64,000 nucleotides of DNA, from NCBI RefSeq assembly GCF_001908275.1, contig NZ_CP018620.1:2914001-2978000 (forward strand), written 5' to 3'. The notes beneath the pieces were generated by a model. That model searched no databases. It had not been told where the DNA came from and saw only the letters and a list, made by a program, of their open reading frames with translations. The translations under genes were made by a program, and so were the position numbers. Positions 26,972-36,130 of the stretch are shown one piece after another (position 1 is the stretch's first letter; every line of letters begins with the position of its first letter). This stretch comes from Paenibacillus xylanexedens (GTDB lineage: Bacteria > Bacillota > Bacilli > Paenibacillales > Paenibacillaceae).

Positions 26972-28157
26972 AAGTGAACTCTATTCATCAGGGTTTCCGA
27001 AGGAGCTTAAGCTGATTTTGAGCATGATTAGAGGTGATCTGACGGCCCTATCCCCTGAAGAACTCAAGGCGCGTTTGCAGGGAACCGATTGGCAGCTCTT
27101 TCTGCGGCTGGTCTATCATCACCGCTTATATTCTGTCCTTTATGTGAAAATGAAAGAATTCAACTCTGCAATCATTCCTGTAGATGTTATGGAGAGTCTG
27201 AGACAACAATATACGGTCAATACGTTCCGCATGTTACATCTGACAGCTGAAATGGAGCAGGTGTGTGGAGCTTTTCGTGAACGCGGCATCCGCAATATTA
27301 CACTAAAGGGGCCAGCGCTCGCCCATGATCTCTATGGCGATGTATCGATGCGAACCTCTAAAGACCTGGATATCCTGATTCCGTTTGATGATGTGAAAGC
27401 GGCTGAAGGCATTCTGGCTACCCTCGGATATGTATCCAAGGAAGGGGAGCGGGCACCTACGGTGCGCAGCTGGAAATGGCGGGAACATCATAGCTGTTAC
27501 ACCCATCCGGTCAAAAGGACTCAAGTGGAGATCCATTGGCGCCTGAACCCGGATTCGGGCAAAGAAACCGATTTTGAATTGCTGTGGAAACGCAGCCGGT
27601 TCAGTTCATACACACAGACACCTGTCCGTATGCTCGAACAAGAAGACCTATGGGCTTATCTCGTAACCCATGGTGCACGACACGGCTGGTTCAGACTGCG
27701 CTGGTTACTGGATATCGACCAGATGATCCGCAGCATGCCACTTGATGTGAAGAAATTAGAGAGACGTCTGAAAGCGGAGGGTCGTTTATCGATCGGTTCG
27801 CAGGCTCTTCACTTAGCCTCAGATCTGTTGAATACGCCGTTGGATGTAGAGTACAGGTCCTTGATGTCCTTGAGTGACCGTAAAGGCAAGCGATTAGCCA
27901 ACGAAGGCGCAAAGTTCATGAACGACATGCTGGAAAGTCCGGCTGATATGAAGTCTTATCAATCGTATCTGTTTAAACTTCGAAGTACAAAACAGAAATG
28001 GTTTTTCTTTATTGAACGTTTATATCCAAGTACATGGGATGTGGATCAATTGCCGCTTCCACGTTCTTTGTTTTTTCTGTACTTTCTGTTACGTCCGTTT
28101 CTCTGGTTCTGGCGGCGAATTAAAAGGTATACGGTGACGGAAAGGGGTAAAGTATGA
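26961..28157 (+). CDS. Nucleotidyltransferase-fold protein of the lasso cluster
   Basis: This 398-residue protein resembles the uncharacterised nucleotidyltransferase family PF14907. The core motif is KGPALAHDLYGDVSMRTSKDLDILI (113-140), with the likely metal-binding pair D135/D137. A C-terminal helical region ends in aromatic-rich segments (LFFLYFLLRPFLWFWRRI), possibly membrane-associated. ATG 26961 follows GGGGAG. It overlaps both neighbours, so it is clearly part of the operon. Such genes recur in Firmicute RiPP clusters; a role as a further tailoring or self-protection enzyme is inference. Confidence 0.78.
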   Translation: MIHESELYSSGFPKELKLILSMIRGDLTALSPEELKARLQGTDWQLFLRLVYHHRLYSVLYVKMKEFNSAIIPVDVMESLRQQYTVNTFRMLHLTAEMEQVCGAFRERGIRNITLKGPALAHDLYGDVSMRTSKDLDILIPFDDVKAAEGILATLGYVSKEGERAPTVRSWKWREHHSCYTHPVKRTQVEIHWRLNPDSGKETDFELLWKRSRFSSYTQTPVRMLEQEDLWAYLVTHGARHGWFRLRWLLDIDQMIRSMPLDVKKLERRLKAEGRLSIGSQALHLASDLLNTPLDVEYRSLMSLSDRKGKRLANEGAKFMNDMLESPADMKSYQSYLFKLRSTKQKWFFFIERLYPSTWDVDQLPLPRSLFFLYFLLRPFLWFWRRIKRYTVTERGKV

Positions 28158-29974
28158 TCTCGGAATTAAGGTATTTCATGCGAAAGTTGCATCATGTCAC
28201 GGGGCCCATTTTATATTGGAATCTGCTAGGGATGATCTGTATCAGTCTCATGGAAGGGATCGGCATTTACATGCTTGTTCCGATGCTGAGTCTGATTGGC
28301 ATATTTGAGATGGGCTCCACAGGCTTAAGCATTCCCTGGATTGGCGACGTGTTGAATCGTTTTTCTGAAAATAGCCAATTGTTACTCGTATTGTTCACCT
28401 TTGTGTTGATTGTCTCCGGACAGGCCTGGATGCAGCGTCTCCAGACGATCCGTAATACTCGAATCCAGCAGCAATTTGTACGAACGCTGCGCATGGAAAC
28501 CTATGTTGCCATCATTATGGCGCAATGGTCATTTTTTCTCCAAAAACGAAAATCCGATTTTAACCATATATTAACGACTGAACTTGCACGTGTGAGCCAA
28601 GGAACGAGCATTATGCTGCAAATGGCTGCCTCTCTGATCTTTACGGGCATTCAGATCGGTCTTGCTTTCTGGTTATCCGCTAAGCTGACGGCACTTGTGC
28701 TGGTCTGTGGATTGTTATTATTTTTTGTCTTGAGAAAATTCGTCAAGCGGGCCAAGCAGATCGGAGACCAGACCTCTGAATTCTCGCAAAGTTATTATAA
28801 CGGCATTACCGAGCATTTTAATGGAATCAAGGATATTAAGAGCAACATGCTTGAGCGTTCACACATGAACTGGTTTGAGCGCATGTGCAGACAGATAGAA
28901 CGCAATGTCATTCAGTTTAGCCAATTGAACAGTGGAACACAGCTGATTCACCGGATGTCCGCGGCAATCATTATTGCGGCATTCATCTATCTTTCTCTCC
29001 GTGTAATGACGGTGCCTCCAGCAAGTCTGCTGCTCATCATCCTTATCTTTTCCCGCTTATGGCCAAGGTTTACGGCAATTCAGTCCAATCTGGAGTACAT
29101 CAGCTCCATGCTTCCTGCGTTTCGGGTGGTCAGAGAACTGCAAGCGCAGACGGCGAAGAGTCGTGAGATTAGTGAAGAGATTGCTTCGGCAGGAGACGTT
29201 GGAACTGATGGGATTCAACCTATGGAACTGAAGGAATCTATCACGTGTGAGGATGTCTGCTATCGCTATGAGGGAAGTGATACGTACTCATTGCGAAATG
29301 TGCAAGCTTCGATTCCAGCAAGGGGTATGACCGCAATTGTAGGGAAATCCGGAGCAGGCAAGAGCACGCTGATAGATCTGATTATGGGCCTCGTAAGGCC
29401 TGAAACTGGTCGTATTCTGATTGACGGTGTGCCTCTGTCAGAAGAACGATTATTGAGCTGGCGAAGTTCCATCGGATATGTCTCCCAGGACCCATTCCTG
29501 TTTCATACGAGTATTCGTGAGAATCTGCGTCTGGTTGATCCAAATGCAAGTGAAGAACAGATGTGGCAGGCTTTGCAATTTTCCTCCTCTGCGGCTTTTG
29601 TACGGAAGCTGCCTCAGGGTCTGGATACGATCATTGGTGATCGGGGTATTCGTCTATCCGGAGGTGAACGTCAGCGATTGGTGCTTGCCCGGGCCATGCT
29701 GCGTAATCCTTCTGTATTGGTATTGGATGAAGCAACGAGTGCGCTCGACAGTGAGAATGAACAGTACATCCATGAGGCGCTGGAACGGTTAAAAGGACAT
29801 GTGACCATTATCGTGATTGCACACCGATTGTCCACGATTCGGACGGCAGATCGTGTAATTGTGCTTGATGAAGGTCGGGTGATTCAAGAGGGCGGGTACC
29901 AGCAGTTATCTACTGATCCGGTAGGGACGTTCAGCAAACTTTTGAACATGCAAGCGGGTGTTGTGGGGCAGTAA
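28154..29974 (+). CDS. ABC exporter of the lasso peptide (lasso D protein)
   Basis: This 606-residue half-transporter has six transmembrane helices (about 20-325) fused to an ATPase. Walker A is GKSGAGKST (397-405), the signature is LSGGERQRLVLARAM, and Walker B with D-loop is VLVLDEATSALD, followed by the switch histidine in VIAHRLSTI. It lacks a C39 peptidase domain, fitting a lasso exporter that acts after leader removal. It probably also gives immunity if the product is antibacterial. The start overlaps the preceding stop (ATGA), and it is the last gene of the operon. Confidence 0.92.
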   Translation: MISELRYFMRKLHHVTGPILYWNLLGMICISLMEGIGIYMLVPMLSLIGIFEMGSTGLSIPWIGDVLNRFSENSQLLLVLFTFVLIVSGQAWMQRLQTIRNTRIQQQFVRTLRMETYVAIIMAQWSFFLQKRKSDFNHILTTELARVSQGTSIMLQMAASLIFTGIQIGLAFWLSAKLTALVLVCGLLLFFVLRKFVKRAKQIGDQTSEFSQSYYNGITEHFNGIKDIKSNMLERSHMNWFERMCRQIERNVIQFSQLNSGTQLIHRMSAAIIIAAFIYLSLRVMTVPPASLLLIILIFSRLWPRFTAIQSNLEYISSMLPAFRVVRELQAQTAKSREISEEIASAGDVGTDGIQPMELKESITCEDVCYRYEGSDTYSLRNVQASIPARGMTAIVGKSGAGKSTLIDLIMGLVRPETGRILIDGVPLSEERLLSWRSSIGYVSQDPFLFHTSIRENLRLVDPNASEEQMWQALQFSSSAAFVRKLPQGLDTIIGDRGIRLSGGERQRLVLARAMLRNPSVLVLDEATSALDSENEQYIHEALERLKGHVTIIVIAHRLSTIRTADRVIVLDEGRVIQEGGYQQLSTDPVGTFSKLLNMQAGVVGQ

Positions 29975-30078
29975 GTGAGTGGACATCAGAAGACGTTCAA
30001 ACGTGATGATAGAGCATGTGTATCTTATTCTCTTTATTCATTTATCGATGGTATAACCAGCAATGACATAACGTAAAG

Positions 30079-30105
30079 AGGCGCGCCACGATTGGTGCGC
30101 CTTTC
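30079..30105. terminator. Hairpin between convergent exporter and cysC genes
   Basis: AGGCGCGCC-ACGATT-GGTGCGCCT has nine base pairs with one G-U, with short A and T tracts on either side, so it may serve both directions. Confidence 0.55.
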
Positions 30106-30134
30106 ATGTAAGTAGTTTGTATAATGAGCAAGAA

Positions 30135-30773
30135 TTAATGAACGAGGGCTGTTTTCGTAGGGAGTGGCAGTTGAAGAGCACCAATCTGCTCCAAATGCTG
30201 TACGATCTCTTGTACTGCTTCCTCAATGGACCATTGCTCTGTATCGATGATAAATGAAGGAGATTTTGGTACATCATAGGGGGCGGAAATGCCTGTGAAA
30301 TGCGGGATGTCACCGTTGCGGGCTTTTTTGTATAGACCCTTGGGATCACGCCGCTCACATTCTTGGATTGAACAGCGCACATAGATTTCAATGAAATCAT
30401 CTGGTTCAAATAACTGTCTGACCATCTCCCTATCCTGTTCATGAGGAGAGATAAAAGCCGAAAGTACAAACAACCCGGCATCTACCATTAACTTCGATAC
30501 TTCACCAATTCGCCGCAGATTTTCTTGACGATCCCCTGCTGTAAAACCGAGATCACGGTTCAGTCCATGACGTACATTATCCCCGTCCAGAACATAACAG
30601 CGTACGCCTTGATCGTAGAGATACTGCTCCAGGGCAAATGCAAGGGATGACTTTCCTGCACCTGATAACCCGGTAAACCATATGGCACGACTATGGTGCC
30701 CATTATGCTTCTCCCGGTCTTGCCTGTTGATGCTGGATGATTGCCAGGTTATGTTGCGCTCTTCCTTTGACAT
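30135..30773 (-). CDS. cysC: Adenylylsulfate (APS) kinase
   Basis: This 212-residue APS kinase phosphorylates adenosine 5'-phosphosulfate to PAPS. The P-loop is GLSGAGKSS (35-43). Other family motifs are [16 protein letters not shown], the serine-containing [12 protein letters not shown] and [20 protein letters not shown]. No sulfate adenylyltransferase or other cys genes flank it. Its neighbour is the lasso cluster with a PAPS-using sulfotransferase, so a dedicated donor-supply role is an attractive inference. It is transcribed toward the cluster, not within the operon. It could also be ordinary sulfate assimilation. Confidence 0.93.
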   Translation of the reverse strand: MSKEERNITWQSSSINRQDREKHNGHHSRAIWFTGLSGAGKSSLAFALEQYLYDQGVRCYVLDGDNVRHGLNRDLGFTAGDRQENLRRIGEVSKLMVDAGLFVLSAFISPHEQDREMVRQLFEPDDFIEIYVRCSIQECERRDPKGLYKKARNGDIPHFTGISAPYDVPKSPSFIIDTEQWSIEEAVQEIVQHLEQIGALQLPLPTKTALVH

Positions 30774-30980
30774 GAGTATCCCGCCTTTTCCCTACTATGA
30801 TATGTATAATATTTTAACATATTTACAAGATTATAGCACCTTACAGATTTCTTCAAAATAAGCGTGAATCGACAAAATATCGGGTATAGATGTAGTACAT
30901 ACATAAGCATTATGCATATATCCAAGGAGTATTTTGAATCGAATGATGCAAAATGCTCACATCGCAGGAGGAACAATGTC

Positions 30981-31391
30981 ATGAACAAAAACATACAAAA
31001 CATACAAGTTGGGTTCAATTGCCCGGATTGCCAGCAGGATATCCGAGCGGAATTTATAGATGAACAGGTCAGCACGGTTCGTTGTAAAGGTTGTGACAGA
31101 GCGTATACACTTTTGAAGCCAACCATCGGTGATGAGATTCTACTGGATTGGGAGCAGGAGGCTTTGTATCACAAGCTGAGGGCAGAGCGGTCTGAACTGG
31201 ATAATCACAATATGTCGGCCTTGATTATCAAAGTTATCGAGCTGCTTACATGGCGTGATCGGGGAGATGGACAGACCCGTGCCATACAGACCGTGAGGGA
31301 ATGGCTTGCTTCCAGTGGCAAACCTCAGACCTTACTTGAATTGTTCCATCAATCTCCGCCACAACCTGAAAATAAACGTTTCGATCGTTAA
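30981..31391 (+). CDS. Small zinc-ribbon-type hypothetical protein
   Basis: This 136-residue protein has a treble of beta-strand-spaced cysteines, CPDC then CKGC 19 residues on, that should bind zinc. The remainder is helical (LDWEQEALYHKLRAERSEL) and proline-rich at the end. ATG 30981 is preceded by AGGAGG; another ATG five bases upstream runs into a stop. I do not recognise a characterised family. It lies upstream of pdaA in the same direction. Confidence 0.7.
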   Translation: MNKNIQNIQVGFNCPDCQQDIRAEFIDEQVSTVRCKGCDRAYTLLKPTIGDEILLDWEQEALYHKLRAERSELDNHNMSALIIKVIELLTWRDRGDGQTRAIQTVREWLASSGKPQTLLELFHQSPPQPENKRFDR

Positions 31392-31487
31392 TAATTTACA
31401 TACATTAGCCGTTCCTGTGGCATATTACCTGAAGGTGTTCGTGTGTGCAAACGACTAACCCAATTTTCAGGAACAGGAGCGGATAGA

Positions 31488-32267
31488 ATGAAGCGAATGG
31501 TTCTATATATACTGTTGGGGCTGTTATCCATCAGTATGGTACCGGCACAGACTGAAGCATCACCGGTTACCGGAGCGTATCACTTTGGCTTCAAAAAAAG
31601 TCAAAACGGTCAACTGCCCTCCATTGATCAGGAAGGCTTTAAATCAATCTTACAACATAATGATGCCATTTTCCTGGGGGATACAAAACAGAAGGAGTTG
31701 TATCTCACGTTTGATAACGGGTATGAGAATGGATTCACACCTGCCATACTGGATGTTTTGCGTACCAAGAAGGTGCCGGCTGCTTTCTTTGTGACAGGTC
31801 ATTATCTGAAAGATCAGCCTGAGTTGGTCAAACGTATGGCGGCTGAGGGTCATATTGTCGGTAATCATTCATGGAGTCATCCGGATATGACCCGTATCTC
31901 CAATGAAAAGCTTAGAGAGGAACTTGAGAAGGTCAAGTCGGAGGTCAATCGGCTGACGGGTCAACAAGCGACCTTTTTACGGCCACCGCGTGGAATTTTT
32001 AACAATCGTACGCTTGCAGAGAGTCATGCTCAGGGTTATGTGAATGTGTTCTGGTCTGTTGCTTATAAAGATTGGGATACCAATGTACAGCGTGGCGCAC
32101 AATATGCTCATCAACAAGTGTTGAAACAACTCCATCCGGGTGCTGTCATTTTGCTTCATTCTGTATCCAAAGATAACACGGAAGCTCTGGGTTCCATCAT
32201 TGATGAGGCTCGCAAGCAAGGATATGCATTCAAAAGTCTGGATGATCTGCGGACCAAAAGTTATTGA
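31488..32267 (+). CDS. pdaA: Delta-lactam-biosynthetic polysaccharide deacetylase
   Basis: This 259-residue NodB-fold deacetylase is exported through an N-terminal signal peptide (MVLYILLGLLSISMV, cleavage near AQTEA). The motif TFDNGYENG carries the metal/base aspartates in the form specific to PdaA proteins, HSWSHPDMT provides the metal histidines, and RPPRGIFN the third motif. PdaA removes acetyl groups from muramic acid during muramic-delta-lactam formation in spore cortex peptidoglycan, needed for germination. ATG 31488 has AGGAGCGG upstream; a GTG 45 bases earlier is not supported. Confidence 0.92.
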   Translation: MKRMVLYILLGLLSISMVPAQTEASPVTGAYHFGFKKSQNGQLPSIDQEGFKSILQHNDAIFLGDTKQKELYLTFDNGYENGFTPAILDVLRTKKVPAAFFVTGHYLKDQPELVKRMAAEGHIVGNHSWSHPDMTRISNEKLREELEKVKSEVNRLTGQQATFLRPPRGIFNNRTLAESHAQGYVNVFWSVAYKDWDTNVQRGAQYAHQQVLKQLHPGAVILLHSVSKDNTEALGSIIDEARKQGYAFKSLDDLRTKSY

Positions 32268-32328
32268 TCCATTACCATAATGAGCAATGGACCAAGTGTA
32301 GGTCATTCAAAAGTTTAGCAAAATTATT

Positions 32329-32367
32329 AAAGGGCATCCTGAGCGATTAAGCTCGGAATGCCCTTTT
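32329..32367 (+). terminator. Terminator after pdaA
   Basis: AAAGGGCAT...GAGC pairs with GCTC...ATGCCCTTT, followed by T residues. Confidence 0.85.
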
Positions 32368-32460
32368 TAGTTATAACGGTATGCCAGTCCAAGTATTGGA
32401 TGTACCCCTACAGATTTAGAAGAAAGGATTGGGTAATACGATACGATGTAACGTGTGATA

Positions 32461-33309
32461 CTATAAAACAGTATTATAGATGATTCCAATCGTTTTCGGG
32501 CCGCAGTGACTGCATACTACACAACCAGCAGTGGTTAGTTCAACTCGGGCACCCGTCTGTTCCTGCAAAGACTTCTGCAAGTCAAGCGCATCCTCTTCAG
32601 CCATGGTGTGCACAACAATCAGCAGGTCTGGATCGATCTGATCCTTCTGGCTGAGCGTATTATTCAGCATTTGTTCCAGAGCTTTCTCCCGTTTGCCGCG
32701 CACTTTATAGGCAGGTGCCATCTTGCCATCTGTTACCCGGATGACAGGACGAATCTTCAACAGGCTTCCAATCAGGTTCTGCATGCCCGAACAGCGTCCG
32801 CCTTTATGCAGATACTCCAGTGTATCGATAACAAACTCCGTGCGTACATTTGATTTCATCGCCTCAATGAGGTGTGTAATCTGAGTCAGGTTTTGCCCTT
32901 TATCAGCAGCATGTACAGCTTTCATCACCATCAGTGCAATTCCTGATGAGAGATTCTGTGAGTCAATGACCGATATTCGACCTTCCGGGAACTCGGAACT
33001 CGCTAGTCGTGCATTTTGATAGGTAGAGGAAAGTTCAGAAGATAAGCTGATATATAAAATCTCATCCCTTTGATCTATGTAAGGTTGAAATGCCGTTATG
33101 AAATCAGCGGGGGAAGGTGCAGCTGTTTTGGGAAGACGCCCATCTTGGCTAACACGTTCATATAGCTGTTCAGGCTTAATCTCAGCACCGTCTTTCAGTG
33201 ACTCTTCACCAAACACGACATATAAGGGGATGATACCGATATCGTGCTGCTGGATCCATTCTGGAGCCAGATCACTTGTGCTGTCCGCAAAAATTTTGAT
33301 TCGTGACAT
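32461..33309 (-). CDS. DegV family fatty-acid-binding protein
   Basis: This 282-residue protein of the DegV family binds a fatty acid in its cleft (FakB-like proteins hand fatty acids to the kinase FakA). It starts MSRIKIFADSTSDLAPEW and has the lipid-head-group regions TAAPSPADF and ISLSSELSSTYQNA, with HKGGRCSG later. ATG 33309 has AAAGGAG at 7 bases; an in-frame ATG 66 bases upstream does not. No fakA gene is near. Lone gene. Confidence 0.9.
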   Translation of the reverse strand: MSRIKIFADSTSDLAPEWIQQHDIGIIPLYVVFGEESLKDGAEIKPEQLYERVSQDGRLPKTAAPSPADFITAFQPYIDQRDEILYISLSSELSSTYQNARLASSEFPEGRISVIDSQNLSSGIALMVMKAVHAADKGQNLTQITHLIEAMKSNVRTEFVIDTLEYLHKGGRCSGMQNLIGSLLKIRPVIRVTDGKMAPAYKVRGKREKALEQMLNNTLSQKDQIDPDLLIVVHTMAEEDALDLQKSLQEQTGARVELTTAGCVVCSHCGPKTIGIIYNTVL

Positions 33310-33395
33310 GTCAATCTCCTTTGAAAACAATGATTTTGGCAAAAAAATATAGATTATACTTATGTGTAAACCCATTCATTTTAATTATAAGGAAA

Positions 33396-33431
33396 CATGA
33401 CGCTGATGCAAAGCGTTACATCAGCGTCATG
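33396..33431 (-). terminator. Hairpin at the end of the DUF4190-like gene
   Basis: CATGACGCTGATG (33396-33408) pairs perfectly with 33419-33431 across a 10-base loop that contains the stop codon of the minus-strand gene. The T tract is poor, so its strength is uncertain. Confidence 0.5.
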
Positions 33432-33886
33432 CCTACCAAGATAAGTCCAACGAATAACAGAATCATGATCCCATTTAATATGGTTCCGATAATGGCAAAA
33501 ACTTTCTTTCGATTCTTGAGGACAAGACCAATAATTCCGACGATGCCTCCGGCCAGATTGAGAATCAGGCAGACCAGGATGGCTAAGGAAGCCAGAACCA
33601 CTGCTGGATGCAAGGCGATCTCTTCTGTCTGCAACGGGGTGAGAACTCCGATGGACTCGTTTACAGCCATGGTGGCAATAAAGAATATCAGAATATAACC
33701 CAAGATTGCAACCAATCCAATGACAAAGCTGGCGATCCCAGGTCCGGAATGTTTCAGTGGTACCATTGGTTGCCTTTCATGATCTGGCGGATATGCTTCA
33801 TACCCATTGTTATTGTATGAATCTGCATGGTCAGGGTCCTGATCCGTGTTGTTATACCCTGAATTATAGGAATCGCGATTATCCAT
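33416..33886 (-). CDS. DUF4190-like small membrane protein
   Basis: This 156-residue protein has a hydrophilic, Asn/Asp/Tyr-rich N-terminus (about 1-45) and three hydrophobic helices (GIASFVIGLVAILGYILIFF; AVVLASLAILVCLILNLAGG; VFAIIGTILNGIMILLFVGL). The pattern of a GP-x-ASFVIGL start and GLVLKNRKK turn resembles DUF4190/DUF4064 membrane proteins. Its function is unknown. RBS: GGGAGG. Confidence 0.7.
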   Translation of the reverse strand: MDNRDSYNSGYNNTDQDPDHADSYNNNGYEAYPPDHERQPMVPLKHSGPGIASFVIGLVAILGYILIFFIATMAVNESIGVLTPLQTEEIALHPAVVLASLAILVCLILNLAGGIVGIIGLVLKNRKKVFAIIGTILNGIMILLFVGLILVGMTLM

Positions 33887-34173
33887 AATGTTGACTTGCC
33901 TCCCTTAATCATCGTACTGAGTGTTATTAACCTAATCGATGAGTAATGATTCTCCTTTTAAAATACAACGATTACATACCTGTTTACTTTTCCATAATTA
34001 TCGATAAAAATCAAGGATTTACGCCAGTTTTCTACGATATTTAGGGTAGGGATAGGTTTAGTAAGTATAAACAGACATATGATCTATGAAGCTCCACCCC
34101 GACTGGTAAAGGAGGAGTGGATTCGCTACAATAATAGGTGTGAAGTGTAGTTGAATTAAGGGAGAGAACTTAC

Positions 34174-34560
34174 ATGCAACGTAGATGGATGATGCTTGGA
34201 GCTGTAATGACCATGCTGTCGGTGGCAATTGGTGCGTTTGGTGCTCACATGCTCAAGGATACGATTGGACCGGCGGCCATAGCTACATATGAGACGGGTG
34301 TGCAATATCACATGATTCATGCATTGGCCTTGCTCATTATTGGCTTGACGGCTGGTCAACTTGGAGCATCGACAAAACTGAAGTGGGCAGCGCGTCTGTT
34401 GTTTATCGGAATTATCGTGTTCTCAGGCAGCTTGTATGTGCTTAGTATTTCTGGCATCAAGATTCTGGGTGCCATCACACCGATTGGTGGGGTAGCCTTC
34501 ATTGCCGGATGGTTGTTATTGGCATTAGATGTATGGCAGCGAGGTAAGGATCGCTCCTGA
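34174..34560 (+). CDS. DUF423 family membrane protein
   Basis: This 128-residue protein with four transmembrane helices has the DUF423 hallmarks GAFGAHMLKD and YETGVQYHMIHALALL, then FSGSLYVLSISG and TPIGGVAFIAGW. Homologues such as YwdK are widespread and of unknown function. RBS: GGAGAG. Monocistronic, ended by a strong hairpin. Confidence 0.88.
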   Translation: MQRRWMMLGAVMTMLSVAIGAFGAHMLKDTIGPAAIATYETGVQYHMIHALALLIIGLTAGQLGASTKLKWAARLLFIGIIVFSGSLYVLSISGIKILGAITPIGGVAFIAGWLLLALDVWQRGKDRS

Positions 34561-34612
34561 TCGGTCCAAACAAATCTCTGAGGGTTCAATCCTGTATGAA
34601 CCATAGAACTAA

Positions 34613-34662
34613 AAAAGCAACTTGCGTTAGAATGTCCCGTCATTCTAACGCAAGTTGCTTTT
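34613..34662. terminator. Strong bidirectional terminator
   Basis: A perfect 22-base-pair stem (34613-34634 with 34641-34662, loop TCCCGT) with A and T ends lies between convergent genes and can stop transcription from both sides. Confidence 0.93.
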
Positions 34663-34684
34663 TGTTTTAATCTGATGAAGTTAG

Positions 34685-35263
34685 TTACAGAAACTCATCG
34701 ATTTCATTGGTTCGGAACGTATACACCTGTTTTTCATCGACATGGTAGATGCTCACAATACTGGTATCTCGATCAAAATTCAGAATACGGCAAGGAATGC
34801 TCTGATGTTTACCGTTTTTGTTATTGACAACAATACGGGTGAGTTTATTCTCTTTAATGAGCGTGTCAATCCACGCGTCAAACGAGTTTCCATCGGAAAC
34901 ATTGGATGTTTGGGTGGCAGGCTTTTTCTCGCTAACCGGTTTTTCTTGCTGATTCTGTGTTTTGACTGGAGCAGGTGAGGCAGGTGTCTGAGCTGCAGTG
35001 GACGCCTTCTGTGCTGCGTTGGCTTGTGATTTTTTGCGTTCGTTGTGAAGTGTGACAAAAGAGTCCTTCTTGGACTGGAGTGTCGCTTCAATAATTTTGC
35101 CTAGCTCTATGCCGGATTGAATCCGAAAGTCCGCAATTTGTTCTTCATTGTTTATGAACTCCAACAGGGACTGCAGTGCCAATGCATTTGAGCGGCTCTT
35201 AATAAGTATATCGACATTAAATAAAAAGCCGATGTCCTCTTGATTGGATAAGGTTTCTTTCAT
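34685..35263 (-). CDS. Hypothetical protein with helical N-terminus and beta-rich C-terminus
   Basis: In this 192-residue protein of no recognised family, residues 1-80 look helical, about 80-125 are a low-complexity Ala/Pro/Gln/Lys linker (AQKASTAAQTPASPAPVK), and 128-192 form a small beta-rich domain (TRIVVNNKNGKHQSIPCRILNFD, then IVSIYHVDEKQVYTFRTNEIDEF). The last part is reminiscent of Sm- or WYL-like ligand-binding barrels, which is only a guess. Lone gene between a strong terminator and the yunC-like remnant. Confidence 0.6.
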   Translation of the reverse strand: MKETLSNQEDIGFLFNVDILIKSRSNALALQSLLEFINNEEQIADFRIQSGIELGKIIEATLQSKKDSFVTLHNERKKSQANAAQKASTAAQTPASPAPVKTQNQQEKPVSEKKPATQTSNVSDGNSFDAWIDTLIKENKLTRIVVNNKNGKHQSIPCRILNFDRDTSIVSIYHVDEKQVYTFRTNEIDEFL

Positions 35264-35419
35264 TCATCCCAGCCCCGTTAAAAAGTATGTCAGCTCAAAA
35301 AAACGCTTCAATTCACTATATCATTAAAAAGGAAATTATCATAGTGCTAGAGACGCAGAAATATGCCGAAACAAATGGGTGAATATCACAAATAAACCTT
35401 ATTATTCACGTCTTTTAGA

Positions 35420-35539
35420 AGGTGTCCACAAGACAATCCAGAATGAGGAAAACAACATTCGTGAACTGTGGAACAGGAGGTGGATCGGGAAATTTGTTGA
35501 GCGATGCAGCCCATTATTGTTGGAGAGCACGTATTGGTA
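35420..35539 (+). pseudogene. Degenerate duplicate of the yunC 5' region
   Basis: These 120 bases align without gaps to 36876-36995, the leader and first codons of yunC, with about 100 identical positions by hand count. The shared AGGAGGTGGATCGGGAAATT is intact, but the start codon region is altered (ATGGTG to TGTTGA) and similarity ends near the fifteenth codon, so it is not functional. The rest of the 460-base gap (35264-35723) shows no gene. Confidence 0.8.
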
Positions 35540-35723
35540 TGTACGGAGCAACTACCGTACCTCATTTTGGAGTAGAGTCGCAAAGTGCTGTTACACGTAA
35601 ATAATGAACCCGTATGAGACAACATTCATCTTATGCCCACTTTAATTGTTTGTACTCTGACGTTTAACAACCGTCTTCTCGTTATGATACAATGTGTTCA
35701 TCACATATTAAGGAATGAAGACC

Positions 35724-35984
35724 ATGCGTCAAGAGGACAGCGTATTTGAACAGATTATGAAGCAGAAAAGATTGAAGCCTATCAAGCCTGAAACTACAAA
35801 AGTTCAAGTTAAACCAATACATAAAAAGAAACTAGCTCAGGAGCAATTAAGTGATTTGGATGTCCAGTTTAAAAAGTCGGTAGCTGAATCAATAGACCGC
35901 AGTGTACTTCATAGACGTGTACTGGGAATTAGAAGAGAGTTAACGGAGATAAGACGATTAAAGAATGATGAGCATACGGTTTAA
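35724..35984 (+). CDS. Small basic hypothetical protein
   Basis: This 86-residue protein is very lysine/arginine-rich (VQVKPIHKKKLAQEQ; HRRVLGIRRELTEIRRLK) and predicted helical, without membrane segment or signal peptide. ATG 35724 is chosen because AAGGA ends directly before an earlier ATG (35715), leaving no spacing there. It lies between the two copies of the yunC 5' repeat. I do not recognise it. Confidence 0.55.
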   Translation: MRQEDSVFEQIMKQKRLKPIKPETTKVQVKPIHKKKLAQEQLSDLDVQFKKSVAESIDRSVLHRRVLGIRRELTEIRRLKNDEHTV

Positions 35985-36130
35985 AGTAGGCCCAATTCAA
36001 CTCACCTTGGGTGAGGGGGGCTTTTATTGGTGTTTATTCCCTGCGTTCTAATCCCTTCTATCGAATCCCATAGACCCGCTCCTTTTGGCATGGTATAATC
36101 ATTCCATAATTTAGGATACGAGGTCTACAT

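Noticed and set aside
35379..35600. Short open frame as a new gene
   Set aside because: The segment is the degenerate copy of the yunC leader and lacks a conserved product.
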